Under the pieces are notes generated by a model. It searched no databases. It saw only the letters and a program-made list of their open reading frames with translations, and was not told the origin of the DNA. From Clostridium sp. CAG:288 (GTDB lineage: Bacteria > Bacillota_I > Bacilli_A > RFN20 > CAG-288), in NCBI GenBank assembly GCA_000437395.1, contig FR898166.1:62001-126000 (forward strand): DNA of 64,000 nucleotides, in the 5' to 3' direction. Of this stretch, positions 1 to 8,246 are shown piece by piece (the first letter of the stretch is position 1; every line of letters begins with the position of its first letter). The position numbers and the translations under genes were made by a program.

Positions 1-345
1 GATGGAGGCGATAGTAAACTTGGTGCTGGTGTAGCTATGACTTTATGTGATGCCGGCATATTATCTCATCCAGGTTTAGTCAACTACTTAAAAGAAACAG
101 CTCAAAGACTTGATATTCCTTATACAAACGATTTCATGGCAGCAGGATCAACTGATGCTGGCACTATTCACAAAACAAGAGAAGGAGTTATGACAATGAC
201 AGTCTCCTTAGCTTGTAGATATTATCATTCTCCATACTCTATGATTAACTATGATGATTATATAAACGCTTGCAAACTTATGACTGAAGCTATTAAGAAT
301 GTTGATCGTAAAGTAGTCAATAAAATTAGAGAAGCAAAGTATTAA
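1..345 (+). CDS. M42 family metallopeptidase, C-terminal part (5' end outside window)
   Basis: The reading frame is open from base 1, so only the last about 114 residues are present. The family contains cytoplasmic, dinuclear-metal aminopeptidases of the glutamyl-aminopeptidase/TET type (PepA, FrvX, YsdC). Visible family features are the KLGAGVA stretch near the start, STDAGTIH, and RYYHS, which corresponds to the family's RYIHS motif carrying a late metal-binding His. The end (NYDDYINACKLMTEAIKN) matches the usual C-terminal helix, so the 3' end is complete. A terminator follows directly. The family is clear; the peptide specificity is not. Confidence 0.88.
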   Translation, partial: DGGDSKLGAGVAMTLCDAGILSHPGLVNYLKETAQRLDIPYTNDFMAAGSTDAGTIHKTREGVMTMTVSLACRYYHSPYSMINYDDYINACKLMTEAIKNVDRKVVNKIREAKY

Positions 346-346
346 T

Positions 347-390
347 AAGGGCAATTAAGAAATAAAAATATTTCTTAATGTCCTTTTTTT
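347..390 (+). terminator. Rho-independent terminator after the M42 peptidase
   Basis: A perfect 11-bp stem (354-364 with 369-379), an AAAA loop, further outer pairing of AAGG with CCTT, and a run of seven T at 384-390. It lies directly behind the stop codon. Confidence 0.8.
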
Positions 391-583
391 AATTTGAATA
401 AATAAAGAATAAAATTTAAGTATATATTGAATAAAAAAAGCATAAAATATTAATAAATATTTAAGAATTATAGTAAAAAACTACAAAATCAGAAAGAATA
501 TTGAGTTTTTAGTAAGAAAAAATCGATATTAATGTTTTAATTTCAAAGTTCCATTAACTTATGATGAAAGTTGGAATTAGATA

Positions 584-670
584 ATGGAAAAGTTTAATTC
601 AATTAGACGCGGAGAAAACTATATTATTTTACTTAATATGTTAAAAGAGTATAATTCGACAAATAAGTAA
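584..670 (+). pseudogene. Possible remnant of a MarR-type regulator (28 codons)
   Basis: A 28-codon frame starts MEKFNSIRRGENYI and stops after STNK. The opening resembles the N-terminus of MarR-type repressors, which often sit just upstream of ABC exporter genes, but everything past the first helix is missing. There is only a weak GGA upstream. It lies in an otherwise empty stretch of about 400 bases that also holds the terminator at 347 and the promoter at 686. It may be a decayed regulator, or the likeness may be chance. Confidence 0.25.
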
Positions 671-685
671 TAATAAAACACAATT

Positions 686-714
686 TTGGAAATTTTTAGG
701 CTACGTGCTATAAT
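686..714 (+). promoter_or_regulatory. Sigma-A promoter for the ABC-2 exporter operon
   Basis: TTGGAA (686-691), a 17-bp spacer and TATAAT (709-714), with TG at 706-707 giving an extended -10. The leader would be about 30 nt, ending in the Shine-Dalgarno AAAGGAG just before the ATG at 751. Confidence 0.75.
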
Positions 715-750
715 AGCATAAGTTTTTATATGCAAATAAAGGAGTAACCT

Positions 751-1491
751 ATGAACGATGAAGACTATATTTTAAAAGTAGATCACCTGAATAAAAAATA
801 TGGCGATAAAATAGTTTTAAAAGATTTGTCTTTTAACGTTAAAAAAGGTGAAATATTTGGTTTTATTGGAAGCAATGGTACTGGCAAAAGTACAACTATT
901 AAATGTCTAACAAATATTGTTAATTATGATAGTGGAGATATTATCATAAACGGATTTTCTTTAGATAAAAATCCTATAGACGCTAAAAAGTCTTTTGGTT
1001 TAATTATGGAAGAACCGTGTGTATATGAAGATATGAGTGGAAAAGAATTCGTTTCTTTCACTGCTTCAATTTATGGTGTAAATAAAGAGACTTTTGAAAC
1101 TAGATATGAAGAGCTAGTTTCAAAGTTTAATATGAAAAACGATATGAATAAACTTATAAAGTTTTATTCTCATGGTATGAAACAAAAAGTTGCCATGATT
1201 GCTTCACTTATTCACGAACCAAAGCTTTGGATTCTGGATGAACCTTTGACTGGGTTAGATATTATAACTGTCAAAGAGTTGATAGATTATATGAAAGATT
1301 ATAGAGAAAAAGGAAACTCTATATTTTTAACGTCTCACAATATAGATATAGTTGAAAAAATATGCGATAGAGTAGTTTTTATTCATAAAGGAAAAATACT
1401 AAATACATACGATTTACATTCTGATTTGAAAAAAGGATTTAGTCTTTCAGATGAATTCTTTAAACTAGTTAAGGAAAATAGCGATGATTAA
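751..1491 (+). CDS. ABC-2 type exporter ATP-binding protein
   Basis: A cytoplasmic ATPase subunit of 246 residues, a normal length for ABC-2 exporter ATPases of the CcmA/YhaQ type. In order it shows Walker A (GSNGTGKST, about residues 40-48), a Q-loop region (LIMEEPCVYEDMS), a degenerate signature (YSHGMKQK in place of LSGGQ), Walker B (LWILDEP) with a D-loop (LTGLD), and the switch His (LTSHN). The start at 751 has AAAGGAG 7 nt upstream. It overlaps the permease gene by 8 nt, so the two should be translationally coupled. The substrate cannot be told; lipid, peptide or antibiotic export are usual for the class. Confidence 0.9.
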   Translation: MNDEDYILKVDHLNKKYGDKIVLKDLSFNVKKGEIFGFIGSNGTGKSTTIKCLTNIVNYDSGDIIINGFSLDKNPIDAKKSFGLIMEEPCVYEDMSGKEFVSFTASIYGVNKETFETRYEELVSKFNMKNDMNKLIKFYSHGMKQKVAMIASLIHEPKLWILDEPLTGLDIITVKELIDYMKDYREKGNSIFLTSHNIDIVEKICDRVVFIHKGKILNTYDLHSDLKKGFSLSDEFFKLVKENSDD

Positions 1492-3049
1492 GTTACTTTT
1501 AAAAAAAGAATGGTCAATATTTAAACATAAAAAGCTAAACGATAATATTGTTAGTTTTATAATAAATGCAATTATTAGCTTAGCTATTTTTGTTGTTATC
1601 ATATATATATTTAACGCTTTAAATGCTAGATTTGTAAACTATGGAGTAAGCGATAAGTTATTAGCCTTCACTTTAGGAGCAATTGGTTTTTTTGAAAGCT
1701 TAGTGATGATAAAAAAGATTGATAAAAACATTTACGATATAAAAGATATGGAACTAGTGTTTTCATCACCTATTTCAATGAAAGACTTAGTAATTTCCAA
1801 ATATATTGCGTTATATATTAAAGAGCTAGTTTCTTTAGCGCCATTATTTATAGCTGTAATAATTTGTTTTGGCTTAAAAACAGCTTTTACATTTAGCTTA
1901 ATTCTTGGCTTATTTTTAACTATATTTTTTGAGCCGATATGGATAATTTTCTTTGCAACTATCTTATCTTTCCCAGCACATTATTTGTTTGAATTTTTAA
2001 AAAATCATTCCATAGTTCAAGTAATCTTATCTATTGTTTTAGTGTCGATATTTTCTTTAGCTTATTATTACGTTTTAAAAGTTTTTATTGACCTTATAAG
2101 TGAAGGAAGACTAAATTATCTTTTCAGTGATTCAAATATGGAAATTTTAAGTGTTATTAATAATGTTTTAATCCCATCAATCTTCTTAAAAAATATATTG
2201 ACTGGTGAAAACTTACTAGTTTCTAGTACTGTTATTATTTTTGGAAGTATTTTATTGTTAACTATAAGCGTTTTAGCTTTGTTATTTTATTATAGTTGGA
2301 TTAAAGATCACTCATTAACTTTAAATTTGAAAAGAAAAGAAAAGAGAGCAAAAGTATATAACTTTAAAATTGCTCAACTAAAGAAAGAGTTTATAGTTAT
2401 GTTTAGAAATTCAAATAATTCTTTCTTATATTGCACTTTGTTGCTATCGTTAAGCTTTATTTGTTTAGCTATATGTTTAGCTTTAAAAGAACTCGTTATT
2501 AAACTACTAGGTTCAACATTTAGTTTTTATCCATTTGCGTTATTGATTGTTAGCGTCTTTGCTTGTGTTATTAATGGGATAGGTTCTAACACTATTTATA
2601 GTGAAAAAAAGAATATTGCCTTAATTAAAACTTCACCAATCGCATATAGAACACAAATAAATATAAAACTTTTGAGCTTAAGTATCATGTCTTTAATTTC
2701 TATAGCTTTAACTGCGTTAGCTTTATATGTTGGCAAAGTGTTAAACATTATCGAATCTCTTAGCTTATTTATTACAGTTTTATTCTTAGTGTTAGTAACG
2801 ATAACTAGTATTTTATATTTAGATTTAAAAAGACCTACAAAAACTCATAAAGCTGATTTTGTATTACTATTTGGAATCTTAGTACCTGGTATAACAAGCT
2901 TCTTATCGTTGATATTCTTTTATTATGTTGGAAAAAGTATTATGTTATATATTCCTTTGTTATTAACTGCTATTATTTTTGCAGCTTCTTTTATAGTTTT
3001 AGAATTAAATATATCTAAATTAGTAAATAAATTGGAGGTGAATTTATGA
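1484..3049 (+). CDS. ABC-2 type exporter membrane subunit
   Basis: A 521-residue, very hydrophobic protein with about a dozen predicted membrane segments. They fall in two groups separated by a charged cytoplasmic stretch around residues 280-300 (LKRKEKRAKVYNFKIAQLKK), which fits a large single-chain ABC-2 permease. The gene starts inside the ATPase gene and overlaps the next gene by 4 nt (ATGA), so the three form one transcription unit. Family-level assignment rests on topology and neighbours and not on a diagnostic motif. Confidence 0.75.
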   Translation: MIKLLLKKEWSIFKHKKLNDNIVSFIINAIISLAIFVVIIYIFNALNARFVNYGVSDKLLAFTLGAIGFFESLVMIKKIDKNIYDIKDMELVFSSPISMKDLVISKYIALYIKELVSLAPLFIAVIICFGLKTAFTFSLILGLFLTIFFEPIWIIFFATILSFPAHYLFEFLKNHSIVQVILSIVLVSIFSLAYYYVLKVFIDLISEGRLNYLFSDSNMEILSVINNVLIPSIFLKNILTGENLLVSSTVIIFGSILLLTISVLALLFYYSWIKDHSLTLNLKRKEKRAKVYNFKIAQLKKEFIVMFRNSNNSFLYCTLLLSLSFICLAICLALKELVIKLLGSTFSFYPFALLIVSVFACVINGIGSNTIYSEKKNIALIKTSPIAYRTQINIKLLSLSIMSLISIALTALALYVGKVLNIIESLSLFITVLFLVLVTITSILYLDLKRPTKTHKADFVLLFGILVPGITSFLSLIFFYYVGKSIMLYIPLLLTAIIFAASFIVLELNISKLVNKLEVNL

Positions 3050-5157
3050 AGTATAAAGTAATAAGTTCATTATTGTTATTACCAATTTTATTAACATTAA
3101 TAGTCTTTACTTCTAGCAAATCAATAAAGTTACCTACGGATACTAAGGCTGACAAAATAGTTTTAGAGCACGATAAACTTGAAGTAGTAAAGTTAGGTGA
3201 AAAATTAAAACTTAGCGCCTACGCAATTCCTAAAAACGTTTCAAATGCTCAGATAGAATTCTCAGTTAGTAATGAAGAGTACGCAAACATTGAAAGTAAA
3301 GAAGACGAATACTATTTAATTCCTAAAAAAGAAGGTTATGTTAGAGTAAATGCTTATACTAGCGATAAACTTATTTATTCAAGTTTTGAGGCTTATATAT
3401 ACGAGGATAAAGGTTTAGGAGCTCAAGAAATATTAATATATGACGATAACTTTTCTTATAGTGGTATCGATAATAATTATGTTTATGGTCAATATGATTT
3501 GGATAAAAATGGAAATAAAGTATTAGCGACAAATGAACTACAAATAAAAGTAGTTGGATCAAAAAATCAAAATGTCGATATAGATGTTATAAAAGGAAAT
3601 GCAAAAGTTAAAGATAGAAAGATAACTTTTATCAATGGTGAAGACGTAGTGATAAAAGTTAGTTCTATTACTAATAGTAATATTTCAAAAGAATATACTT
3701 TTAATGTCGTCCCTGATGGTGTTAACGTTTATAATTATGAAGATCTAATGATTTGTACTAATAAATCTGAATCTGGTGAAAAAGTAGTTTTAAGAACTAA
3801 CTTTGAAAGCAAAGAAAACGCCTTACTAGATCCTAAGGATTTAAATAGTGCTACTTATTCAAATACAAATTTATTTGGTAGAGTTTTAAATAATAAATTA
3901 GAATTTGATTACGAGACAATAGAGTCTACATACGATACTACATATCAAGATAACTTAGCCAAATTTAATAATTTAAGCTCAGATGAATTAAAAAAGAGCA
4001 AAGAGTTAAAAGTTGGATTAGTCATAAAAAAAGATTTCTATGGTAACGGATTTACTATCAACATGCACGAAATGTGTTATCCAAGTGAAAGAATTGGTGG
4101 TGGCGCTCCACTATTAGGTAAAAACGATTTATTTAGAGGCCCAATCTCTTTTGTTGAAGCTTTGGGTATGGCTAAAGTGTCAGGGCAAGATAATATAGGA
4201 ACACTAATAAAAGGTGATAATATAACATTGTCTAACGTTAATATAAAAAATTGTAGCAACGTTAAAGACTTAACATTCTTGGATTATGTAGGAACGACAT
4301 TAGAAATAATGGGTAATAATGTAACAGTTAAAGATTCAATAATATCTAATGGAAGAACAGTAATAAGATCTTTTTCAAACGAAAACTTATTGATTGATAA
4401 CTGCTTAGTTCAATTTGGAAGAGAATTTTTAATTAAAGCAGGTTCAAACTCAGTTATCAAGCCAACTCAAGATATCGATTTAAGCAATATGAGTGATGAA
4501 GAAATAAATAACTTCTTAGCACCGGAGTTACCAATAGATGCAAACACTAAAAAAAGCGTTTCAGATTCTTCTATAACTATAAACGATACTTATTTATATA
4601 AATCAGGATTATTTAGTATTGGTATTGACACTCATTTTGCTGGTCAACTCCTATATGATGCAACGACAACAAGCATTGGAGCATATTTCCCAGAAGTAAA
4701 AAATATGGCAGGCACATCTTATGCTACTAATATGAAGATAACAGGAAATACAAAAATGTTTGACTGGAAAGATGTCAAAAGTCTTGATTCTTCGACATTA
4801 ATTCAAGTTATTAGTAATGATTTAGATGTTAATAAGTACTTTAATTTGCAAGAACTAGTTGAAAATTATGTAACTAAAGAAGATACATCATTTGCTATAA
4901 ACGATAACGGTAAAACTTATGTACATGGTGGAATAGCAATGTATGGTGGTGGTAAAAACTACTCTGAAGTTGAAATAGAAGATGAATTATTATCAGAATT
5001 TAAGAATATTGATGCTTTAAGTTTAACAGGATTAATTACTTTAGCAGCTGGAACTGAACCATTTAGGTTTAAACTATATACAAGTCAGTCAACGCCAGTT
5101 ACTATTAATGAAGTTCCGAATATTGACGATTTAAAAAATAATATAAAAAGTAATTAA
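3046..5157 (+). CDS. Exported protein with Ig-like and beta-helix-like regions
   Basis: A 703-residue protein with a hydrophobic N-terminus (residues 7-24, ILLTLIVFTSSK) acting as signal peptide or anchor; no lipobox Cys is visible. Residues about 35-120 look like a bacterial Ig-like (Big2-type) fold (LGEKLKLSAYAIP). The middle and second half contain repeated short strands (NNVTVKDSIISN, SNENLLIDNCLV) like a parallel beta-helix. It is the third gene of the ABC-2 exporter operon, coupled by a 4-nt overlap, so it probably works with the exporter at the cell surface. No catalytic motif was recognised. Codon use matches the neighbours. Confidence 0.55.
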   Translation: MKYKVISSLLLLPILLTLIVFTSSKSIKLPTDTKADKIVLEHDKLEVVKLGEKLKLSAYAIPKNVSNAQIEFSVSNEEYANIESKEDEYYLIPKKEGYVRVNAYTSDKLIYSSFEAYIYEDKGLGAQEILIYDDNFSYSGIDNNYVYGQYDLDKNGNKVLATNELQIKVVGSKNQNVDIDVIKGNAKVKDRKITFINGEDVVIKVSSITNSNISKEYTFNVVPDGVNVYNYEDLMICTNKSESGEKVVLRTNFESKENALLDPKDLNSATYSNTNLFGRVLNNKLEFDYETIESTYDTTYQDNLAKFNNLSSDELKKSKELKVGLVIKKDFYGNGFTINMHEMCYPSERIGGGAPLLGKNDLFRGPISFVEALGMAKVSGQDNIGTLIKGDNITLSNVNIKNCSNVKDLTFLDYVGTTLEIMGNNVTVKDSIISNGRTVIRSFSNENLLIDNCLVQFGREFLIKAGSNSVIKPTQDIDLSNMSDEEINNFLAPELPIDANTKKSVSDSSITINDTYLYKSGLFSIGIDTHFAGQLLYDATTTSIGAYFPEVKNMAGTSYATNMKITGNTKMFDWKDVKSLDSSTLIQVISNDLDVNKYFNLQELVENYVTKEDTSFAINDNGKTYVHGGIAMYGGGKNYSEVEIEDELLSEFKNIDALSLTGLITLAAGTEPFRFKLYTSQSTPVTINEVPNIDDLKNNIKSN

Positions 5158-5203
5158 TTTTATCTCTACGCATATATAAATAACATGGAATTCCATAAAT
5201 TTA

Positions 5204-5260
5204 TTGAAAATTGTTCAAAAATTATTTCTTTTTTGTAATTAAATGTTGCAATTGAACAAT
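5204..5260 (+). promoter_or_regulatory. Inverted repeats upstream of the major pilin gene
   Basis: ATTGTTCAA (5210-5218) and TTGAACAAT (5252-5260) are perfect 9-bp inverted copies 33 nt apart. A tighter TTGAA-N5-TTCAA overlaps the left copy (5204-5218). The right copy touches the predicted -35 box. A repressor or DNA-looping site for pilin expression is plausible but unproven. Confidence 0.4.
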
Positions 5261-5273
5261 ATGTGATTAAAAT
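5246..5273 (+). promoter_or_regulatory. Likely promoter of the major pilin gene
   Basis: TTGCAA (5246-5251), a 16-bp spacer and TAAAAT (5268-5273), followed by a leader of about 45 nt with AAGGAAAGGA before the ATG at 5324. Match to consensus is moderate. Confidence 0.5.
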
Positions 5274-5323
5274 ATAGGTATATGGTAATTAGTTCCATTA
5301 ATGTAAGGAAAGGAAATTTTAAA

Positions 5324-5800
5324 ATGAAGAAGAGATTAAAGAAAGGTTTTACCTTAGTTGAATTAGTCGTAGTTATTGCTATCATTGCAATTCTATCAGC
5401 TGTTTCAGTTGCTGGTTACTTCGGATTCACAACAAATGCTAGAAAGACAGCTACAAAGCAAGAAGCAAAAGATATTGCTAACTTAATTTTAGTTGTTGCT
5501 GCTGATGAAGAAACAACAGGTGTTACAAATGATGGAACAAAAGTTACACTTACTTATGAAGTTGTAACTGAAGATTCAGCTGTTGCAACTGGTAAATATA
5601 AATCTGATGCTGATGCATTAATTGCTGCTTTAGCAACAGCAGGTTGGACAATGCCAACAGATGCAAAACTTACTGAAGTTATAGAAACTGGTGTTACTAA
5701 TGGTGCAACAGATAAAGAAATCAAAACATTAAAATACGAACACAATAGCTTTGCATATACCATTACAGTTGGTACTGGTGATGTAGCATTTGTTGCTTAA
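5324..5800 (+). CDS. Major type IV pilin-like protein (prepilin)
   Basis: A 158-residue class III prepilin. The leader MKKRLKKG is cut after Gly8 and the mature protein would begin FTLVELVVVIAIIAILS, with the conserved Glu at mature position 5. The first about 25 mature residues form the hydrophobic spine helix; residues 30-60 continue as an amphipathic helix rich in Ala and Lys, and the rest is a small beta-rich head with Thr/Gly repeats. An earlier in-frame ATG at 5282 lacks a Shine-Dalgarno, while ATG 5324 has AAGGAAAGGA at 5305-5314. It has its own promoter and a strong terminator, separate from the assembly operon, as expected for an abundant major subunit. Confidence 0.92.
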   Translation: MKKRLKKGFTLVELVVVIAIIAILSAVSVAGYFGFTTNARKTATKQEAKDIANLILVVAADEETTGVTNDGTKVTLTYEVVTEDSAVATGKYKSDADALIAALATAGWTMPTDAKLTEVIETGVTNGATDKEIKTLKYEHNSFAYTITVGTGDVAFVA

Positions 5801-5832
5801 TTAATTAAACTAGTCTCAAAAAAAGATAATAT

Positions 5833-5862
5833 AAAGACTGTGGTGAAAAGCCACAGTTTTTT
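5833..5862 (+). terminator. Rho-independent terminator after the major pilin
   Basis: ACTGTGG (5837-5843) pairs with CCACAGT (5851-5857) around a 7-nt loop, then a T-run. It isolates the pilin transcript from the operon at 6035. Confidence 0.85.
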
Positions 5863-6019
5863 ATTGCCATAAAATAACTAATCATGCTACGAATGTAGAT
5901 AAATTAATATAAAAGGCATTTTTATATCGTTATATATGTCTAATTTGATCGAATTATATAAAAAATATCTATTATTAATTACTAAAGTAATTAAAATATA
6001 TCACTGAATAATGTTTTAA

Positions 6020-6028
6020 TGTTATAAT
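6020..6028 (+). promoter_or_regulatory. Extended -10 promoter of the pilus assembly operon
   Basis: TGTTATAAT (TATAAT at 6023-6028 preceded by TG at 6020-6021). No good -35 is seen, which extended -10 promoters tolerate. The expected start of transcription, about 7 nt after the -10, falls on the ATG at 6035, so the mRNA may be leaderless. Confidence 0.55.
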
Positions 6029-6034
6029 TAAATC

Positions 6035-6505
6035 ATGAATAAATATAAGTCACACAAAAGATTTAAGCTTGGTTTTACTTTAGTAGAATTAGTTGTTACT
6101 TTAGCACTTATTGCAATTGTTACTGGAATGACTTCTACTTTTTTATACATGTTTATAAAAATTAACAATAATATCGATACTTATAGAAAGACTTATCAAA
6201 ATGCTAATTCAATAGCTTATATTCTTTCAACGTTTGTCGATCAAAAAAATGATGGCGGTTTAAGTGTTGGAAGTGAGAATAACTTGTTAAATTATACAGA
6301 TGAAGAAAACACATATACACTTTACTACAACTCTGAAACTGATGAGCTTATTTATAACGATAAAAGTCTATATGCTTCTGAAGATAATAGTTTAGAAATA
6401 TCGATAACTTATCTTGAAAAATATGAAGATAAACAATTAATTAAATTTGAAATTAGTTATGACAACAACAAAAGATCGATGTCTTTAATTAAGACTCTAT
6501 ACTGA
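6035..6505 (+). CDS. Minor prepilin, first gene of the pilus operon
   Basis: A 156-residue class III prepilin. The basic leader ends in RFKLG (Gly13) and is followed by FTLVELVVTLALIAIVTGM with Glu5. The head after about residue 50 is hydrophilic and is not close to a family that can be named from sight. No Shine-Dalgarno precedes the ATG, and a TATAAT lies only 7 nt upstream, suggesting leaderless translation. The TGA stop overlaps the A of a downstream ATG, but the next gene more likely starts at 6520. The short non-major head and place in the operon suggest a minor (priming) pilin. Confidence 0.85.
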   Translation: MNKYKSHKRFKLGFTLVELVVTLALIAIVTGMTSTFLYMFIKINNNIDTYRKTYQNANSIAYILSTFVDQKNDGGLSVGSENNLLNYTDEENTYTLYYNSETDELIYNDKSLYASEDNSLEISITYLEKYEDKQLIKFEISYDNNKRSMSLIKTLY

Positions 6506-6519
6506 TGAAAGGAGAAAAT

Positions 6520-7830
6520 ATGGCAAAGACTGTAAATAACAATATTAGCTTATGCATTGAATATGTTGATACTTATTTGACTTGCTGTTTTAATTGCTTT
6601 TATTTAGATCAAAAATCAGGAGAAATAATTAAGACGAACAAATTTAAAGTTGAAGGTGGAGACATAGTTTCAACTTCAGCAATGGAAATAAGAAAGATTG
6701 CTGAAGAGATAAAAAAAGATGCAAACGAATTAGGAAAAACAATTGTTGGAAAAATTAATTATGTCGTTGCATCTAAAAGTGTTTTCTCATATTCAAACAT
6801 TTTTCCAAAGATAAACAAGAAAAAGATAGTGCAATATTCTCGTAGAGATTTAGAAATGTCTTTCCCAGATTTTAAAAAGAAGAATGTGTATATTGAAAAC
6901 TGGCATGAAGATGGAAATTTAGGAACATGTATTTTAACTACTTTGTTGCCTATTACTGTTTTTGAAAGACTTGATTTGTTGTCACGTGAAATTGGTTTGA
7001 AAATGGGAAATGTCACAACATCAAGCGTTTGTTTAAACGAAAGATATAAACAAAATTATCCTGAAGAATTTGATTCTGGTGCTTTAATTAACATTGAAGC
7101 TGACTATACAGTTATAAGCTTGATTGTAAATAAAGTTATGGTTGATTCAGTTTTTATCAATGAAGGATTTGAATCTGTTTCAGAAGATGAAAACACATTT
7201 TGTGCTTTAGTTAAAAATAGATTAATTTCTGTTATTGCTAAACATGAATTCGGACTTGAAAAAGCTTCAATTTCTACAATAAAGATTACTTCTACAAACA
7301 ACATCATTTCTAGCGCTCTTGAAAAGTATTTAGAGAGTACAACATCGTTTGTAGTTGGTTATACTCAAGCAAAGGAATTAGCTTATTGTAACTTTGATAC
7401 TAAGAAAAGCTTTGCTAAATTTAAAAAAGAGTTTTTTAAAAAAGGCTTCACTTTAGTTGAAGTTGTAGTTTCGTTAGCATTATTTGCTATTCTTTCAGGT
7501 GTAGCTTTAGGTTGTATTGTACCTATGACTAATACAGTTAAGAATGCTGAGAGAAATTCAAATATAAGTAGAACAGTAAATGATATAACTGAAACTTTTA
7601 GACTTTATCATGATAATTTTGCTACTTATTATTATGAAATAAATAATGTTACTGGAGATATCGTAGAAAACAAATTATTTTACGATAAAGATGTTAACGT
7701 TATTTCTAGTGAAGAAAATAGTTTTTATACACTTAACTATACATTGGACGGATCAACATTAACTATAGACAGTTTTGTTAAAACTGGAACTACAAAAAGT
7801 TTATTAAAAAGTGTAACAATACGAGGCTAA
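6520..7830 (+). CDS. PilM/GspL-like actin-fold domain fused to a prepilin
   Basis: A 436-residue fusion. Residues 1 to about 290 are soluble and resemble the PilM/GspL actin-like (ASKHA) cytoplasmic domain: an ordered pair of sub-domains, a stretch of the ALINIEADYTVISLIV kind, and a DSVFINEGFES segment matching PilM's second nucleotide-binding half. Residues 300-309 (KFKKEFFKKG) form a basic leader ending in Gly309, followed by FTLVEVVVSLALFAILSG with Glu5 and a pilin-like head of about 105 residues. Prepilin peptidase should cut after Gly309 and so separate the cytoplasmic domain from the pilin. No in-frame start codon exists just before the pilin part. ATG 6520 has AAAGGAG; ATG 6505 does not. 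PilM normally pairs with PilN/PilO, neither of which is nearby. Confidence 0.75.
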   Translation: MAKTVNNNISLCIEYVDTYLTCCFNCFYLDQKSGEIIKTNKFKVEGGDIVSTSAMEIRKIAEEIKKDANELGKTIVGKINYVVASKSVFSYSNIFPKINKKKIVQYSRRDLEMSFPDFKKKNVYIENWHEDGNLGTCILTTLLPITVFERLDLLSREIGLKMGNVTTSSVCLNERYKQNYPEEFDSGALINIEADYTVISLIVNKVMVDSVFINEGFESVSEDENTFCALVKNRLISVIAKHEFGLEKASISTIKITSTNNIISSALEKYLESTTSFVVGYTQAKELAYCNFDTKKSFAKFKKEFFKKGFTLVEVVVSLALFAILSGVALGCIVPMTNTVKNAERNSNISRTVNDITETFRLYHDNFATYYYEINNVTGDIVENKLFYDKDVNVISSEENSFYTLNYTLDGSTLTIDSFVKTGTTKSLLKSVTIRG

Positions 7831-7832
7831 AT

Positions 7833-8246
7833 ATGAAAAAGAGAAGAAGAGAAGAAAAAGGAGCTGTATTAATTGCTACCATCGCTATTCTGGCATTTGT
7901 TGGTATTATGATGGGCTTTTTAGGTCAGCTTGTTTTGTATACTTCAAACTATTCTTCTTCTTTAAATAATGCTTATAAGGTTAAAAGAATCCTAACTAAT
8001 GATTGCTATTTATTTGTTGAAAATATAGATTCATCAAAAACTATTGATGAAAATATCAGTACTATTTCAGGTTTGTTAGAAAATTCAAAATATGTTGATG
8101 AGTCTATGACTTATTACATCGATACGGATGTTAAAACTGGTGGTAATTTTTCTTTGACCTATAAAAGATATCAAGCAGATGTTGTATTTGTAATTAATGA
8201 TTCATCTATAACTTTAAAAAGTTTAACTATAAAGGGAGCAAAATAA
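7833..8246 (+). CDS. PilX/GspK-like prepilin lacking Glu5
   Basis: A 137-residue membrane protein with a class III-like leader (MKKRRREEKG, Gly10) followed by AVLIATIAILAFVGIMMGFL. The conserved Glu5 of most pilins is missing, as in the PilX and GspK tip-subunit group, whose start is also G-A-L-I rich. The head is small and has several Tyr. It lies 2 nt after the fusion gene and overlaps the peptidase gene by 1 nt. A tip or priming subunit is the likely role; family assignment rests on the N-terminus and context. Confidence 0.65.
   Translation: MKKRRREEKGAVLIATIAILAFVGIMMGFLGQLVLYTSNYSSSLNNAYKVKRILTNDCYLFVENIDSSKTIDENISTISGLLENSKYVDESMTYYIDTDVKTGGNFSLTYKRYQADVVFVINDSSITLKSLTIKGAK

Noticed and set aside
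7425..7445. Programmed frameshift splitting the PilM-like part from the prepilin
   Set aside because: The A and T runs look slippery, but the frame is continuous and no canonical in-frame heptamer is set up; kept only as a sequencing check.
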